Below the pieces are notes generated by a model, which did not search any database, was not told where the DNA came from, and saw only the letters and a program-made list of their open reading frames with translations. From SZAS-79 sp031376265 (GTDB lineage Bacteria; Pseudomonadota; Gammaproteobacteria; Burkholderiales; SG8-39): a DNA stretch of 14,549 bases. Both the position numbers and the translations under genes were made by a program. Below, one piece after another: positions 6,749-13,404 of the stretch (within the stretch, counting starts at the first letter, position 1; every line of letters begins with the position of its first letter). The stretch lies in contig JANMDK010000288.1 of NCBI GenBank assembly GCA_031376265.1, forward strand, positions 1 through 14,549. Reading direction: 5' to 3'.

Positions 6749-7284
6749 AAGCGGCCCGCCTCTCGTTGCTCGCCGTCGCGCTACTCAGCCTGCCCGGGCT
6801 CGCTTTCGCGCAGCACCTGCCGTACGCCGGCCAGCAGGAACGGGCGGTCAAGTCGCTCTCGGCGCAGGAAGTCGATGACCTGCTCGCCGGCCGCGGGATG
6901 GGCACGGCCCGGCCGGCCGAGCTGAGCCGGCACCCCGGTCCGGCCCATGTTCTCGAACTGAAGGATCGCCTCGGATTGAGCCCTGCGCAGGAAGAGCGCA
7001 CGCGAGCGATCCACGCCGGCATGCAGGCGCGCGCCGCGGCTGCCGGCAAGCGCGTTGTCGAAGCCGAGCGCGCGCTCGACCATGCGTTCGCGCAAGGGGC
7101 GATCGATGCCTCCGTACTTGCGATGCGCGTGCGCGAAGCCGGTGGAATGCACGCCGAGTTTCGACTTGCCCACCTCGAAGCGCATCTGGAAACGAAGGCG
7201 TTGCTCACCTCGGCGCAGGTGGATCTCTACGACGAAGCCCGCGGGTACGCGGGCGAGAAACCGCCCGGCGCCCACAAGCACTGA
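6745..7284 (+). CDS. Spy/CpxP-like periplasmic chaperone or metal-sensor protein
   Basis: 179 aa. Signal peptide to about residue 22 (AFA|Q). The mature protein is almost all helical, Ala/Arg/Glu-rich, and carries the two LTxxQ-type motifs of the Spy/CpxP/ZraP superfamily: LSPAQ (78-82) and LTSAQ (154-158), about 76 residues apart. His occurs across the mature part and at the extreme C-terminus (AHKH). Family members act as ATP-independent chaperones or damp metal-responsive kinases; which applies here cannot be read. The ATG overlaps the CusF stop by four bases (ATGA) with no Shine-Dalgarno of its own, so it is translationally coupled. It is the last gene of the copper cluster. Confidence 0.85.
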   Translation: MKAARLSLLAVALLSLPGLAFAQHLPYAGQQERAVKSLSAQEVDDLLAGRGMGTARPAELSRHPGPAHVLELKDRLGLSPAQEERTRAIHAGMQARAAAAGKRVVEAERALDHAFAQGAIDASVLAMRVREAGGMHAEFRLAHLEAHLETKALLTSAQVDLYDEARGYAGEKPPGAHKH

Positions 7285-7426
7285 CGCTGACCGTCTTCGT
7301 TGGAGGTTCGTCCCCAGCCGCGCGTTACAGCGCGTTTAGCGGGATCTTCAGGTGGGCCGTGACGTTCGCCCTGGGACGGTGGCAGTTCGCTGGCGCGAAA
7401 TTTGACCTGGATCGTGGGCGGGATCT
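7285..7426. other. Gap between convergent gene ends
   Basis: 142 bases between the stop of the Spy-like gene and the stop of the amidotransferase. It holds a weak stem-loop (7319-7334) and a 12-base direct repeat GCGGGATCTTCA (7339-7350 and 7418-7429). Read on the minus strand, both repeat copies give a KIP peptide (VKIPPTIQV and HLKIPLNAL-stop), in different frames. No start or conserved motif supports a gene here; it may be a remnant. Confidence 0.4.
7319..7337. terminator. Weak candidate terminator between convergent operons
   Basis: CGCGC (7319-7323), loop GTTACA, GCGCG (7330-7334), followed on the plus strand by TTT (7335-7337). The stem is only 5 bp and the T-run is three bases, so this is a tentative call based mostly on position after the last copper gene. 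Confidence 0.25.
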
Positions 7427-8239
7427 TCACGGCAGTGCCCCTCCGACCACCTCGCCTGCGGAGACAGCGACAATCTCCCCGTCGGCCAGCGGTCGCCAGG
7501 CTTCATGGCTGAGGGGCACGGTGGCGATCATCGTCATTTCCTGAAAGCCCGCGGCGACCGACACGCCGGTTGCTTGTACGGGCTCGCCCGGGTCCACGCA
7601 CTCGCACGAGTGGAGGAAAAGGCCCGGCGGGCTGATGATCCCGGTGTCGGGCCGCAGGCGGCGATGGCCGTGCGCGAACAGGGTCTCGCCATCCGCGTAG
7701 AGAAAGTTGGCGGGCCCAAGCGTGCGCAGATCGGCCGCGAACCGCGCCACGATCGCAAGTCGTGCGTCCAGCGACGGCACTCCCTGCGCAGACCTCCAGA
7801 GCCCTTCCATGCGCTCGAGGAGCGCGCAGAAGGCGTGCTCGGAATCGGTATCACCGACGGGCCGGAAGCGATCGAACGTAACGGTTCCGGAGCCTTCGAT
7901 TCCCGGCAGGTGGCCGTTATGGGCAAACACATGCATGCGGCCTGCCACATTACGAGCGAAGGGCTGCGTATTGGCAAGCGAGATCGCGCCAAGGGTGGCG
8001 TGCCGGATGTGCGAGATGGCAAGCGTGGTGTCGGGGCCCTGCCCCTCCAGGAATCGCACCAGCGCGCTATCGCCGGCTGCGGCCGGCTCGCGATACAACG
8101 CCACGTCATGGCCCTGGTAGAAGGCGGTGCCCCATCCGTCGCGATACCTGCCGGTGCCTGCGCCATGCGCGGCCAGCGTTTCCAACGAGAACGTCAGCCG
8201 GGTCGTACGCAGGCTGGACATCGAAAAAAGTTCGCACAT
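7427..8239 (-). CDS. Class II glutamine amidotransferase (YafJ-like)
   Basis: 270 aa. It starts MCEL, so after Met removal the catalytic Cys2 is N-terminal, as in Ntn-type glutaminase domains. Family motifs follow in order: DGWG (34-37), SHIRHAT (76-82), NTQPF (90-94), FAHNGHL (105-111) and GDTDSEH (129-135). The domain would release ammonia from glutamine. No synthetase domain is fused, so the acceptor is unknown, as for E. coli YafJ. The length is normal for stand-alone members. AAGGA lies 9 bases before the ATG. It begins 49 bases after the ABC ATPase stop on the same strand and may be the last gene of that operon, though no functional link is known. Confidence 0.88.
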   Translation of the reverse strand: MCELFSMSSLRTTRLTFSLETLAAHGAGTGRYRDGWGTAFYQGHDVALYREPAAAGDSALVRFLEGQGPDTTLAISHIRHATLGAISLANTQPFARNVAGRMHVFAHNGHLPGIEGSGTVTFDRFRPVGDTDSEHAFCALLERMEGLWRSAQGVPSLDARLAIVARFAADLRTLGPANFLYADGETLFAHGHRRLRPDTGIISPPGLFLHSCECVDPGEPVQATGVSVAAGFQEMTMIATVPLSHEAWRPLADGEIVAVSAGEVVGGALP

Positions 8240-8288
8240 GGCTCAGGATCCTTCGCGTTCGATGAGATTGGGGCCGGCCTCGATCGAT

Positions 8289-9014
8289 CTACCGAAGCAC
8301 GCTCGCCGCCCCGGCCTCTTCGACGGTGCTTCCATCGCGGATGTTGTAGAGGCGCTTGAACGTGGGGATGATCTTCTCGTCGTGAGTGACGACGATGATC
8401 GCGGTCTGGTACTGCGTCGCCATTTGGTTGAGGATGCGCATTACCGCGAGCGCCCGCTCGCTGTCCAGCGGAGCGGTGGGCTCATCGGCCAGGATCACCG
8501 GCGGCTTGTTGGCCAGGGCACGTGCGATCGACACGCGCTGCTGCTCCCCACCGGAGAGCTCCGACGGCCACGCGTTGGCGCGATGTGCGACTTCGAGCGC
8601 CTGCAGCAACTCCAGTGCACGCGTCCGCGCCTGTGCGTCGGGCTGTCCCGCCATCATCGGGAGCAGGGCGACGTTATCGGTCACGTCGAGGAACGGGATC
8701 AGGTACGGCGCCTGGAAGACGAAGCCGATCCGGTCACGGCGCAGCGCGGTGAGATCGGAGATCTTCCAGCCCTGGTCGAAGATCACCTCTCCCCCCAGCG
8801 TCATGCGGCCGCGCGTTGGCGTGGTGATGGCGCCCAGGCACTTCAGCAGGGTGCTTTTTCCCGACCCGCTCGGGCCGATCAAACCGACGACTTCGCCGGG
8901 GGCCACGCTCATGTTGACGTCCTTCAGCGCGTCGACGGCGGCCGCGCCTTCGCCGTAGCGTTTGCTCAGCCCTTCGATCAGGATGCCGGCGCCGGTGGGA
9001 GTGCTGGCAGCCAT
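8289..9014 (-). CDS. ABC exporter ATP-binding protein (MacB/LolD/DevA type)
   Basis: 241 aa with a complete nucleotide-binding domain: Walker A GPSGSGKS (47-54), Q-loop Q101, signature LSGGEQQR (153-160), Walker B VILADE (173-178) and switch H211 in VVTHD. The D-loop reads PTAPLD instead of the usual PTAALD or PTANLD, a mild variant. The domain order and the neighbouring FtsX-type permease place it in the MacB/LolD/DevA group, which uses ATP hydrolysis to drive mechanotransmission rather than classic transport through the membrane. ATG 9014 lies one base after the permease stop (TGAGATG), so the two are co-translated. Substrate cannot be told from the ATPase. Confidence 0.93.
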   Translation of the reverse strand: MAASTPTGAGILIEGLSKRYGEGAAAVDALKDVNMSVAPGEVVGLIGPSGSGKSTLLKCLGAITTPTRGRMTLGGEVIFDQGWKISDLTALRRDRIGFVFQAPYLIPFLDVTDNVALLPMMAGQPDAQARTRALELLQALEVAHRANAWPSELSGGEQQRVSIARALANKPPVILADEPTAPLDSERALAVMRILNQMATQYQTAIIVVTHDEKIIPTFKRLYNIRDGSTVEEAGAASVLR

Positions 9015-9015
9015 C

Positions 9016-10206
9016 TCATCCGATCGCCGCAGCCGGATCGACCTTGAGCGCAGCGCGGATCGCCAGCGTGCTGGCCAATGCGCAAACGATCATGACGAGG
9101 AAGAATCCGATCACGGCATCCCACGTCTCGAGCAGCACGTACTTCGGAAACAGCGGGGCCCACACGCTGGCCGACAGCTTGCCGACGACAAAGCCGATCA
9201 CCCCCAGCCCCAGTGACTGCTGCAGGATCATGCTGGCGATGGTCCGGTCGTGGGTGCCGATCAACTTGAGCACCGCGATCTCGCGGATCTTGCCCAGCGT
9301 CATGGTGTAAATGATGAAGGCGACGATGGCCGCGCTGACCACGGCCAGGATCACGAGGAACATGCCGATCTGCTTCGCTGCGGTGGCGATCAGCTTGGCG
9401 ACCAGGAGTTCTTCCATCTCTGCGCGCGAGTACGCCTGCAGGTGTTTCCAACGCCGGATGGTCTCTACCAGCACCTCGGGCGAGTGGCCTTCGGCCATGC
9501 GCACCAGCACGGCGTTGACGTTGTGGCTGCTGGTCTGGGAGTCCGTGACGGCTTCCAGCAAACCGGGTACGCCGGGCCGATTGAGGGCAGGGTTGGCGGC
9601 AGTGCGCTCGCGCTCGCTCACGATGGCATCGTTGTCCTTCAGGAACTGCGCCTCCTGCGCGTCCTTTAGCGGAATGAATACCATCGGGTCCCCGCCGGAG
9701 GACACCATGCGCCGGGTCAGTCCCACCACGGTGTATTCGTGTCGGCGGATGTGGATACGCTCGCCGAGCACGAAGCCGGTCTTCACATCGGCAACGGCTT
9801 CGTAGTGACTGCGGGTGATCCGGCGCCCCGCCACCAGGTAACCGGGCTCACCGGGCTGGCCGGATTCGAAGCCGACCACCATGGCGCGCACGTCGCCACC
9901 GCCGCCGCGCACCTGCATGGTCAGGTAGCTGACATTCGCCGCCTGCGCCACCCCGCTCAGTCCGAGGATGCCGCGATAGACGTCGTCGCGAATACTGGAG
10001 GACTCCGCGTAAGGACCCTGAGTGTCCTTCTGCACCACCCAGAGGTCGGCGCCGCTGTTGCTGAGCAGGACCTTGGCGTCGTCCACCATGCCGCGGTAAA
10101 CCCCGGCGAAGGTGAGCGTGACGCCGATCAGCAACCCCAGTCCCGCGCCCGTGAGGGCAAATTTGCCCCACGCATGGAGGATGTCGCGGCCGGCCAGGCT
10201 GATCAC
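9016..10206 (-). CDS. ABC exporter permease, MacB/FtsX family (DevC-like)
   Basis: 396 aa. The membrane layout is that of type VII ABC permeases: one N-terminal helix (about 16-38), a large periplasmic domain (about 40-279), then three C-terminal helices (about 280-304, 326-345, 362-385). The cytoplasmic loop after the second helix reads GKIREIAVLKLIGTHD, the typical coupling segment of FtsX-domain permeases. No ATPase domain is fused, as in DevC. The start is GTG 10206 overlapping the adaptor stop by four bases (GTGA), indicating coupling. With its neighbours it should form a tripartite exporter of periplasmic or membrane-derived substrates. Confidence 0.92.
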   Translation of the reverse strand: MISLAGRDILHAWGKFALTGAGLGLLIGVTLTFAGVYRGMVDDAKVLLSNSGADLWVVQKDTQGPYAESSSIRDDVYRGILGLSGVAQAANVSYLTMQVRGGGGDVRAMVVGFESGQPGEPGYLVAGRRITRSHYEAVADVKTGFVLGERIHIRRHEYTVVGLTRRMVSSGGDPMVFIPLKDAQEAQFLKDNDAIVSERERTAANPALNRPGVPGLLEAVTDSQTSSHNVNAVLVRMAEGHSPEVLVETIRRWKHLQAYSRAEMEELLVAKLIATAAKQIGMFLVILAVVSAAIVAFIIYTMTLGKIREIAVLKLIGTHDRTIASMILQQSLGLGVIGFVVGKLSASVWAPLFPKYVLLETWDAVIGFFLVMIVCALASTLAIRAALKVDPAAAIG

Positions 10207-11387
10207 TTCGGCGTTTCGACGAGGGAAGGCACGACTTTGATGCGGCTGCCCTCTTCCAGTTCGCGCTTGCTGTGCACCACCACCTCGTCGCCCGCCTTCA
10301 GCCCCTCGACTACCTGCACCATACCGTCCTGGCCTTCCGCACCCGTCCTGACGCTGACGAAGCGCAGTTTGCCATCGTCATGCAGCCACACGCCCGACAG
10401 GGCGCCGCGCTGGCGCAACGCCGCGTTGGGAATCAGTAATGCATCGCGCACCGTGGGCAGGCGAACGATGACCTCGGCCATTTCGCCGGTCGACACGCCG
10501 GGCGGCAGGCTCTCGAACATCACCTGGGCGACGCGTTCTTCGGTGACGCTGTCGCTAACGGGTTCCAGCCGTGCCACCTTGCCGGCCACGGACCCCTGCG
10601 GTCTGGAACGCAGCGTAATTTCGGCGGCCAGCCCCTCGTGCAATCCCGCAGATCGGCTCTGGTCCAGGCGCGTTCTCACCCACAGGCTGGCGGGGTCGAT
10701 CAGTTTGAGCACCGCCTGGCCGGCCACGACCGTGGAACCCGGTTCTGCATCGCGCAATGTCACTACCCCGTCGACCGGGGCCTCCAGGCGGACGTTGCCC
10801 CGTTGCTGTCGCGCCCCCTCCCGCTCGGCTTCCAGCCGCACCAGGTCTTGCCGGGTACTCGTCAAAGTGGCCTCGGAAGCTGCCACCTGGGCATCCGCCG
10901 ACTGTTGTTGCTGCAGCTTGCCATCCACCACGCTGTGGCTGACGAAGTTCTTTTTTTCCAGGTCGATGTAACGACCCGCCTCGCTGGCGGCCAGTTTCAG
11001 CCGACTCCGGGCGTCGGTTACTTGCGCCTGGGCCGTCGCAATGGCGCTACGGCCGCGTTCAACTGAGGCCGCTGAGGCGGCAACCCGTTTGTCGAGATCA
11101 ACCGGGTCCATCTCCGCAAGCAACTGGCCGACCTTCACCCGATCCCCTACGTCGACCAGCACACTCCTGACCCGGCCGGCGACGGTGGGCCCGATCAGAT
11201 ATGCGCGCCTCGCCTCCACGGTTCCGATGCCAAACAGGGAGGGCGTCACATCCCCCTTGACGACCTTGGTCACGGTCACTTTTATCGGCGCGAGTGGCCC
11301 GGTCTTCGTTGCGACCCAGCCGAAGGCAATCAGCAGGACGATGCCGGACAAGGCAAACCAGATCCAGCGTGGCGGGGTAAAGGACAT
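10203..11387 (-). CDS. Periplasmic adaptor (membrane fusion protein), HlyD/MacA/DevB type
   Basis: 394 aa. One N-terminal membrane anchor (about 9-27), first half of the lipoyl domain (about 60-95, with GRVRSVLVDVGDRVKVGQ), a coiled-coil hairpin (about 100-195), the second lipoyl half (about 195-232, LEAPVDGVV), then beta-barrel and membrane-proximal domains. The hairpin tip would touch a TolC-like channel. It is the first gene of the minus-strand operon with permease and ATPase, the DevBCA/MacAB order. No clear Shine-Dalgarno precedes ATG 11387. Fusion proteins of RND pumps look similar, but the ABC neighbours decide the class. Confidence 0.92.
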   Translation of the reverse strand: MSFTPPRWIWFALSGIVLLIAFGWVATKTGPLAPIKVTVTKVVKGDVTPSLFGIGTVEARRAYLIGPTVAGRVRSVLVDVGDRVKVGQLLAEMDPVDLDKRVAASAASVERGRSAIATAQAQVTDARSRLKLAASEAGRYIDLEKKNFVSHSVVDGKLQQQQSADAQVAASEATLTSTRQDLVRLEAEREGARQQRGNVRLEAPVDGVVTLRDAEPGSTVVAGQAVLKLIDPASLWVRTRLDQSRSAGLHEGLAAEITLRSRPQGSVAGKVARLEPVSDSVTEERVAQVMFESLPPGVSTGEMAEVIVRLPTVRDALLIPNAALRQRGALSGVWLHDDGKLRFVSVRTGAEGQDGMVQVVEGLKAGDEVVVHSKRELEEGSRIKVVPSLVETPK

Positions 11388-11546
11388 TCGAAAGGCTATT
11401 GGCGGTGGCGGGTCGAGTCGGTGCGGGAGCGAACATAGGTGTAGGCCGCACGCCCTTTGCTATGACATTGAACTCCAGTCTCACATTGGCCATGTTTGGC
11501 GAGCCTCAGGCAGGCTCGACTCGCAGTGTCGCAATCATGGCGAGCC
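11388..11546 (-). promoter_or_regulatory. Gap holding the likely promoter of the ABC exporter operon
   Basis: 159 bases between the OsmC stop and the adaptor start. It contains TCGCAGTGTCGCAA at 11521-11534, which shares TCGCAGTGT with the minus strand of 12624-12632 in the two-component promoter region, and a perfect stem-loop at 11500-11518. No -10/-35 pair stands out, so the promoter is inferred from spacing. Confidence 0.35.
11500..11518. terminator. Stem-loop after the OsmC gene
   Basis: CGAGCCT (11500-11506), loop CAGGC, AGGCTCG (11512-11518), a perfect 7-bp stem about 28 bases past the OsmC stop on the minus strand. It has no T-run on that strand, so it is a weak terminator candidate or a message-end stabiliser. 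Confidence 0.35.
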
Positions 11547-12038
11547 CTAGGCGGCAGGACGATTTACCAGTGCGCCGGTGCCGTCCTCCACTGAGATGGC
11601 GACCGGGATGCCGTTGCGCACGCTCTCGGTAACGGTGCAGAACGCCTCGAACTGGGACAGGATGCGATCCAGATGCTCGAGTTCGGCGCCGGCTTTTCCG
11701 AGGCGGATCGTGACGTCGATTCCCTGCACGCGCAGCCGGTTGTCCGCATCGCGGCCGATGCGCGCGGTGCCGGTGGTAGTGATTCCGCCCGCATCCTGCT
11801 TGAACTTGTTCAAAGAGAAAAACAGGCTGGCCGACAGGCAGTTGGTGATCGCCGCCAACAGGAGCTGGTTCGGCGATGGTCCTTCGCCCGCGCCCATGGG
11901 AGCAGGTTCATCGGCCAGCAATGAGGGAATCGCCGCGCCGAAATCAACCAGAAACTGGTAGTTGCCTTTCTGGGTGATGGTGACGCTGACGTTGTCGCTC
12001 ACGGATTTCCGGGTCTGGATTGTGAATTTCGCGAGCAT
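11547..12038 (-). CDS. OsmC-family protein
   Basis: 163 aa from ATG 12038. OsmC-fold features: an N-terminal beta region (about 15-35), PSPNQLLLAAITNCLS (55-70) with the first conserved Cys at 67 on the central helix, and FCTVTESVRNG (133-143) with the second conserved Cys at 134. The two Cys form the peroxidatic pair in OsmC/Ohr proteins, which reduce organic hydroperoxides; many family members have other or unknown roles. The open frame extends upstream to 12263 but that part runs antisense through the neighbouring gene and is not coding. Alternative start: GTG 12002, which gives a more usual N-terminus (SDNVSVTI). It lies 76 bases after the Met/His-rich gene, possibly co-transcribed, which would join oxidative-stress defence to copper response. 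Confidence 0.85.
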   Translation of the reverse strand: MLAKFTIQTRKSVSDNVSVTITQKGNYQFLVDFGAAIPSLLADEPAPMGAGEGPSPNQLLLAAITNCLSASLFFSLNKFKQDAGGITTTGTARIGRDADNRLRVQGIDVTIRLGKAGAELEHLDRILSQFEAFCTVTESVRNGIPVAISVEDGTGALVNRPAA

Positions 12039-12040
12039 CC

Positions 12041-12096
12041 GGCCGATCGGCCCGGCCGTCTGTAACCCAGGCCACCCAACCTTCGGGCCGATCGGC
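12041..12096. repeat. Two CGATCG-centred palindromes before the OsmC gene
   Basis: GGCCGATCGGCC (12041-12052) and GCCGATCGGC (12087-12096) lie in the 76-base gap between the Met/His-rich gene and OsmC. A third, GCCGATCGATCGGC (12523-12536), lies upstream of the Met/His-rich gene. GATC-rich palindromes are easy to get in GC-rich DNA, so a role as operators is only possible. Confidence 0.4.
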
Positions 12097-12114
12097 TTTT
12101 GCGCCTTGCGAGAA

Positions 12115-12489
12115 TCAGTGCTTGTGCTGCTCTGCGTTATGACCCTTGCCGTGCCCGTGGCCGCGTATTTCCGGCAGCGTGACGCCCTTCTCCTTGGCGC
12201 GCTTCTCCATTTCGGCATGATTCGCCTCGGCAAGCTTCTGCCGTTCCTCGGGCGTCGCGGCATTGCGCATTTTTTCGCGCATGGCCGTGCGCTCCTCTGG
12301 GGTCATGAGCTGCTTGCCGGCCATTGCGTCATGCCCCTTTCCGCCGTGCATGCCCTGCATCATCCCGCCTTTCATTTCGTGTCCCATTCCTCCACCCATC
12401 GATTCGGAATGGGCGTGGGCGCCGGCTCCGGCCAGGCCAAGGCCGAGCGAAGCGAGGAGGACTGCAGCAATCTTGTTCGAGCGTTTCAT
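12115..12489 (-). CDS. Small Met/His-rich periplasmic protein with two TPEER repeats
   Basis: 124 aa. Signal peptide to about residue 26 (AHAHSES follows). The mature N-part is Met/Gly/His-rich (31-56, ten or so Met and His in GGGMGHEMK and GMMQGMHGGK blocks). The middle is two helical units, each opened by TPEER (63-67 and 79-83), reminiscent of the LTxxQ repeats of Spy/CpxP but much shorter. The end is His-rich (110-124). The composition predicts copper binding; I know similar unnamed proteins next to copper two-component systems. ATG 12489 is chosen because AAGGA lies 8 bases before it; ATG 12519 in frame lacks support. It is divergent from the response regulator, so it is a likely direct target of it. 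Confidence 0.8.
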   Translation of the reverse strand: MKRSNKIAAVLLASLGLGLAGAGAHAHSESMGGGMGHEMKGGMMQGMHGGKGHDAMAGKQLMTPEERTAMREKMRNAATPEERQKLAEANHAEMEKRAKEKGVTLPEIRGHGHGKGHNAEQHKH

Positions 12490-12678
12490 GGTCAGATTCC
12501 TTGTAAGGTTGGTGTTCATTCCGCCGATCGATCGGCAGGAGTCATTGAACCCGTCCGGTGTAACGCGGCAATGTCGCAAAGCGCCTGTTTGGTATCGCAG
12601 GTTTGCAAAACCGCGGGTTGTTACACTGCGACACGAAAATCCCGCGCCGCGTTTGCTCCGCCCGGACAATCCCCTGCC
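12490..12678. promoter_or_regulatory. Divergent promoter region of the two-component system and the Met/His-rich gene
   Basis: 189 bases between two divergent starts. It holds a pair of inverted elements: GTGTAAC (12558-12564) and TGTCGCA (12572-12578) on one side, GTTACAC (12620-12626) directly followed by TGCGACA (12627-12633) on the other. Between them is GGTTT-GCA-AAACC (12600-12612). Such paired sites suit binding of a dimeric OmpR-type regulator such as the one encoded next. Promoter boxes could not be assigned. Confidence 0.55.
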
Positions 12679-13404
12679 ATGGTCAAGCCAGATCACATCC
12701 TGATAGTGGACGACGACGCGGAGATCCGCAGCCTGCTTGGCGAGTACCTGCAGAAGCAGGGCTACCGGGTGAGCACGGCGGCCAATGGCCGCGAAATGCG
12801 GGCGGCCTTGAAACCCGCACGCCCCGACCTCGTCATCCTCGATCTCATGCTTCCGGGCGAAGACGGGTTGAGCCTGTGCCGCGATTTGCGCATCGGCTCG
12901 AATTTGCCGGTCATCATGCTGACCGCGCGTGGAGATGAGGCCGACCGCATCGTCGGGCTCGAGATGGGGGCGGACGACTATCTGCCCAAGCCGTTCAGCC
13001 CGAGGGAACTGCTGGCGCGGATCAAGAGCGTATTGCGGCGCGCGCGATCGTTGCCGGAGAATCTGGAGCAGGAGGAAGTGGTTGCGTTCCGCTTCGCCGG
13101 ATGGACGCTGGATCTGAAGACGCGCGACCTCGCCTCGCCCGACGCGGTAGTGGTCGCGCTGAGCGGCACCGAGTTCAGGTTGCTCAGGGTTTTTCTCGAG
13201 CATCCGAATCGCGTGCTCACCCGCGACCAGCTCGTCGATTTCATGCTCTCGCGCGATGCCAGCCCGTTCGACCGCGCCGTCGACGTGCAGGTGAGCCGCC
13301 TCCGCCATCGCCTGAACGAGGATGCGAGAGAGCCCGCAATCATCAAGACCGTGCGCAGCCAGGGCTATGTGCTGGCGGTCGAAGTCGTCGCCACGCATCG
13401 ATGA
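12679..13404 (+). CDS. OmpR-family response regulator (CopR/CusR-like)
   Basis: 241 aa. Receiver domain about 5-118: acidic triad D11-D13, phospho-acceptor D55 (LVILDLMLPG), T82 (MLTARG) and K104 (YLPKPF). A linker follows, then an OmpR/PhoB winged-helix DNA-binding domain (about 138-236) with LSGTEFRLLRVFLEHPNRVL and the VDVQVSRLRHRL recognition-helix region. ATG 12679 gives a normal N-terminus; the long open frame upstream to 11962 is antisense to other genes. Its stop overlaps the kinase start (ATGA). The regulator class is certain; the copper assignment is inferred from the locus, since OmpR-type CopR/CusR regulators are not distinguishable by eye from relatives. Confidence 0.93.
   Translation: MVKPDHILIVDDDAEIRSLLGEYLQKQGYRVSTAANGREMRAALKPARPDLVILDLMLPGEDGLSLCRDLRIGSNLPVIMLTARGDEADRIVGLEMGADDYLPKPFSPRELLARIKSVLRRARSLPENLEQEEVVAFRFAGWTLDLKTRDLASPDAVVVALSGTEFRLLRVFLEHPNRVLTRDQLVDFMLSRDASPFDRAVDVQVSRLRHRLNEDAREPAIIKTVRSQGYVLAVEVVATHR

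Noticed and set aside
7227..7430. 67-codon minus-strand frame
   Set aside because: Mostly antisense to the Spy-like gene end; no start support and no motif.
12039..12263. N-terminal extension of the OsmC frame
   Set aside because: It overlaps the Met/His-rich gene on the same strand in another frame and gives an Arg-rich peptide without family similarity.
11962..12678. N-terminal extension of the response regulator frame
   Set aside because: The receiver domain begins normally at ATG 12679; the upstream part runs antisense to two genes and through the promoter region.
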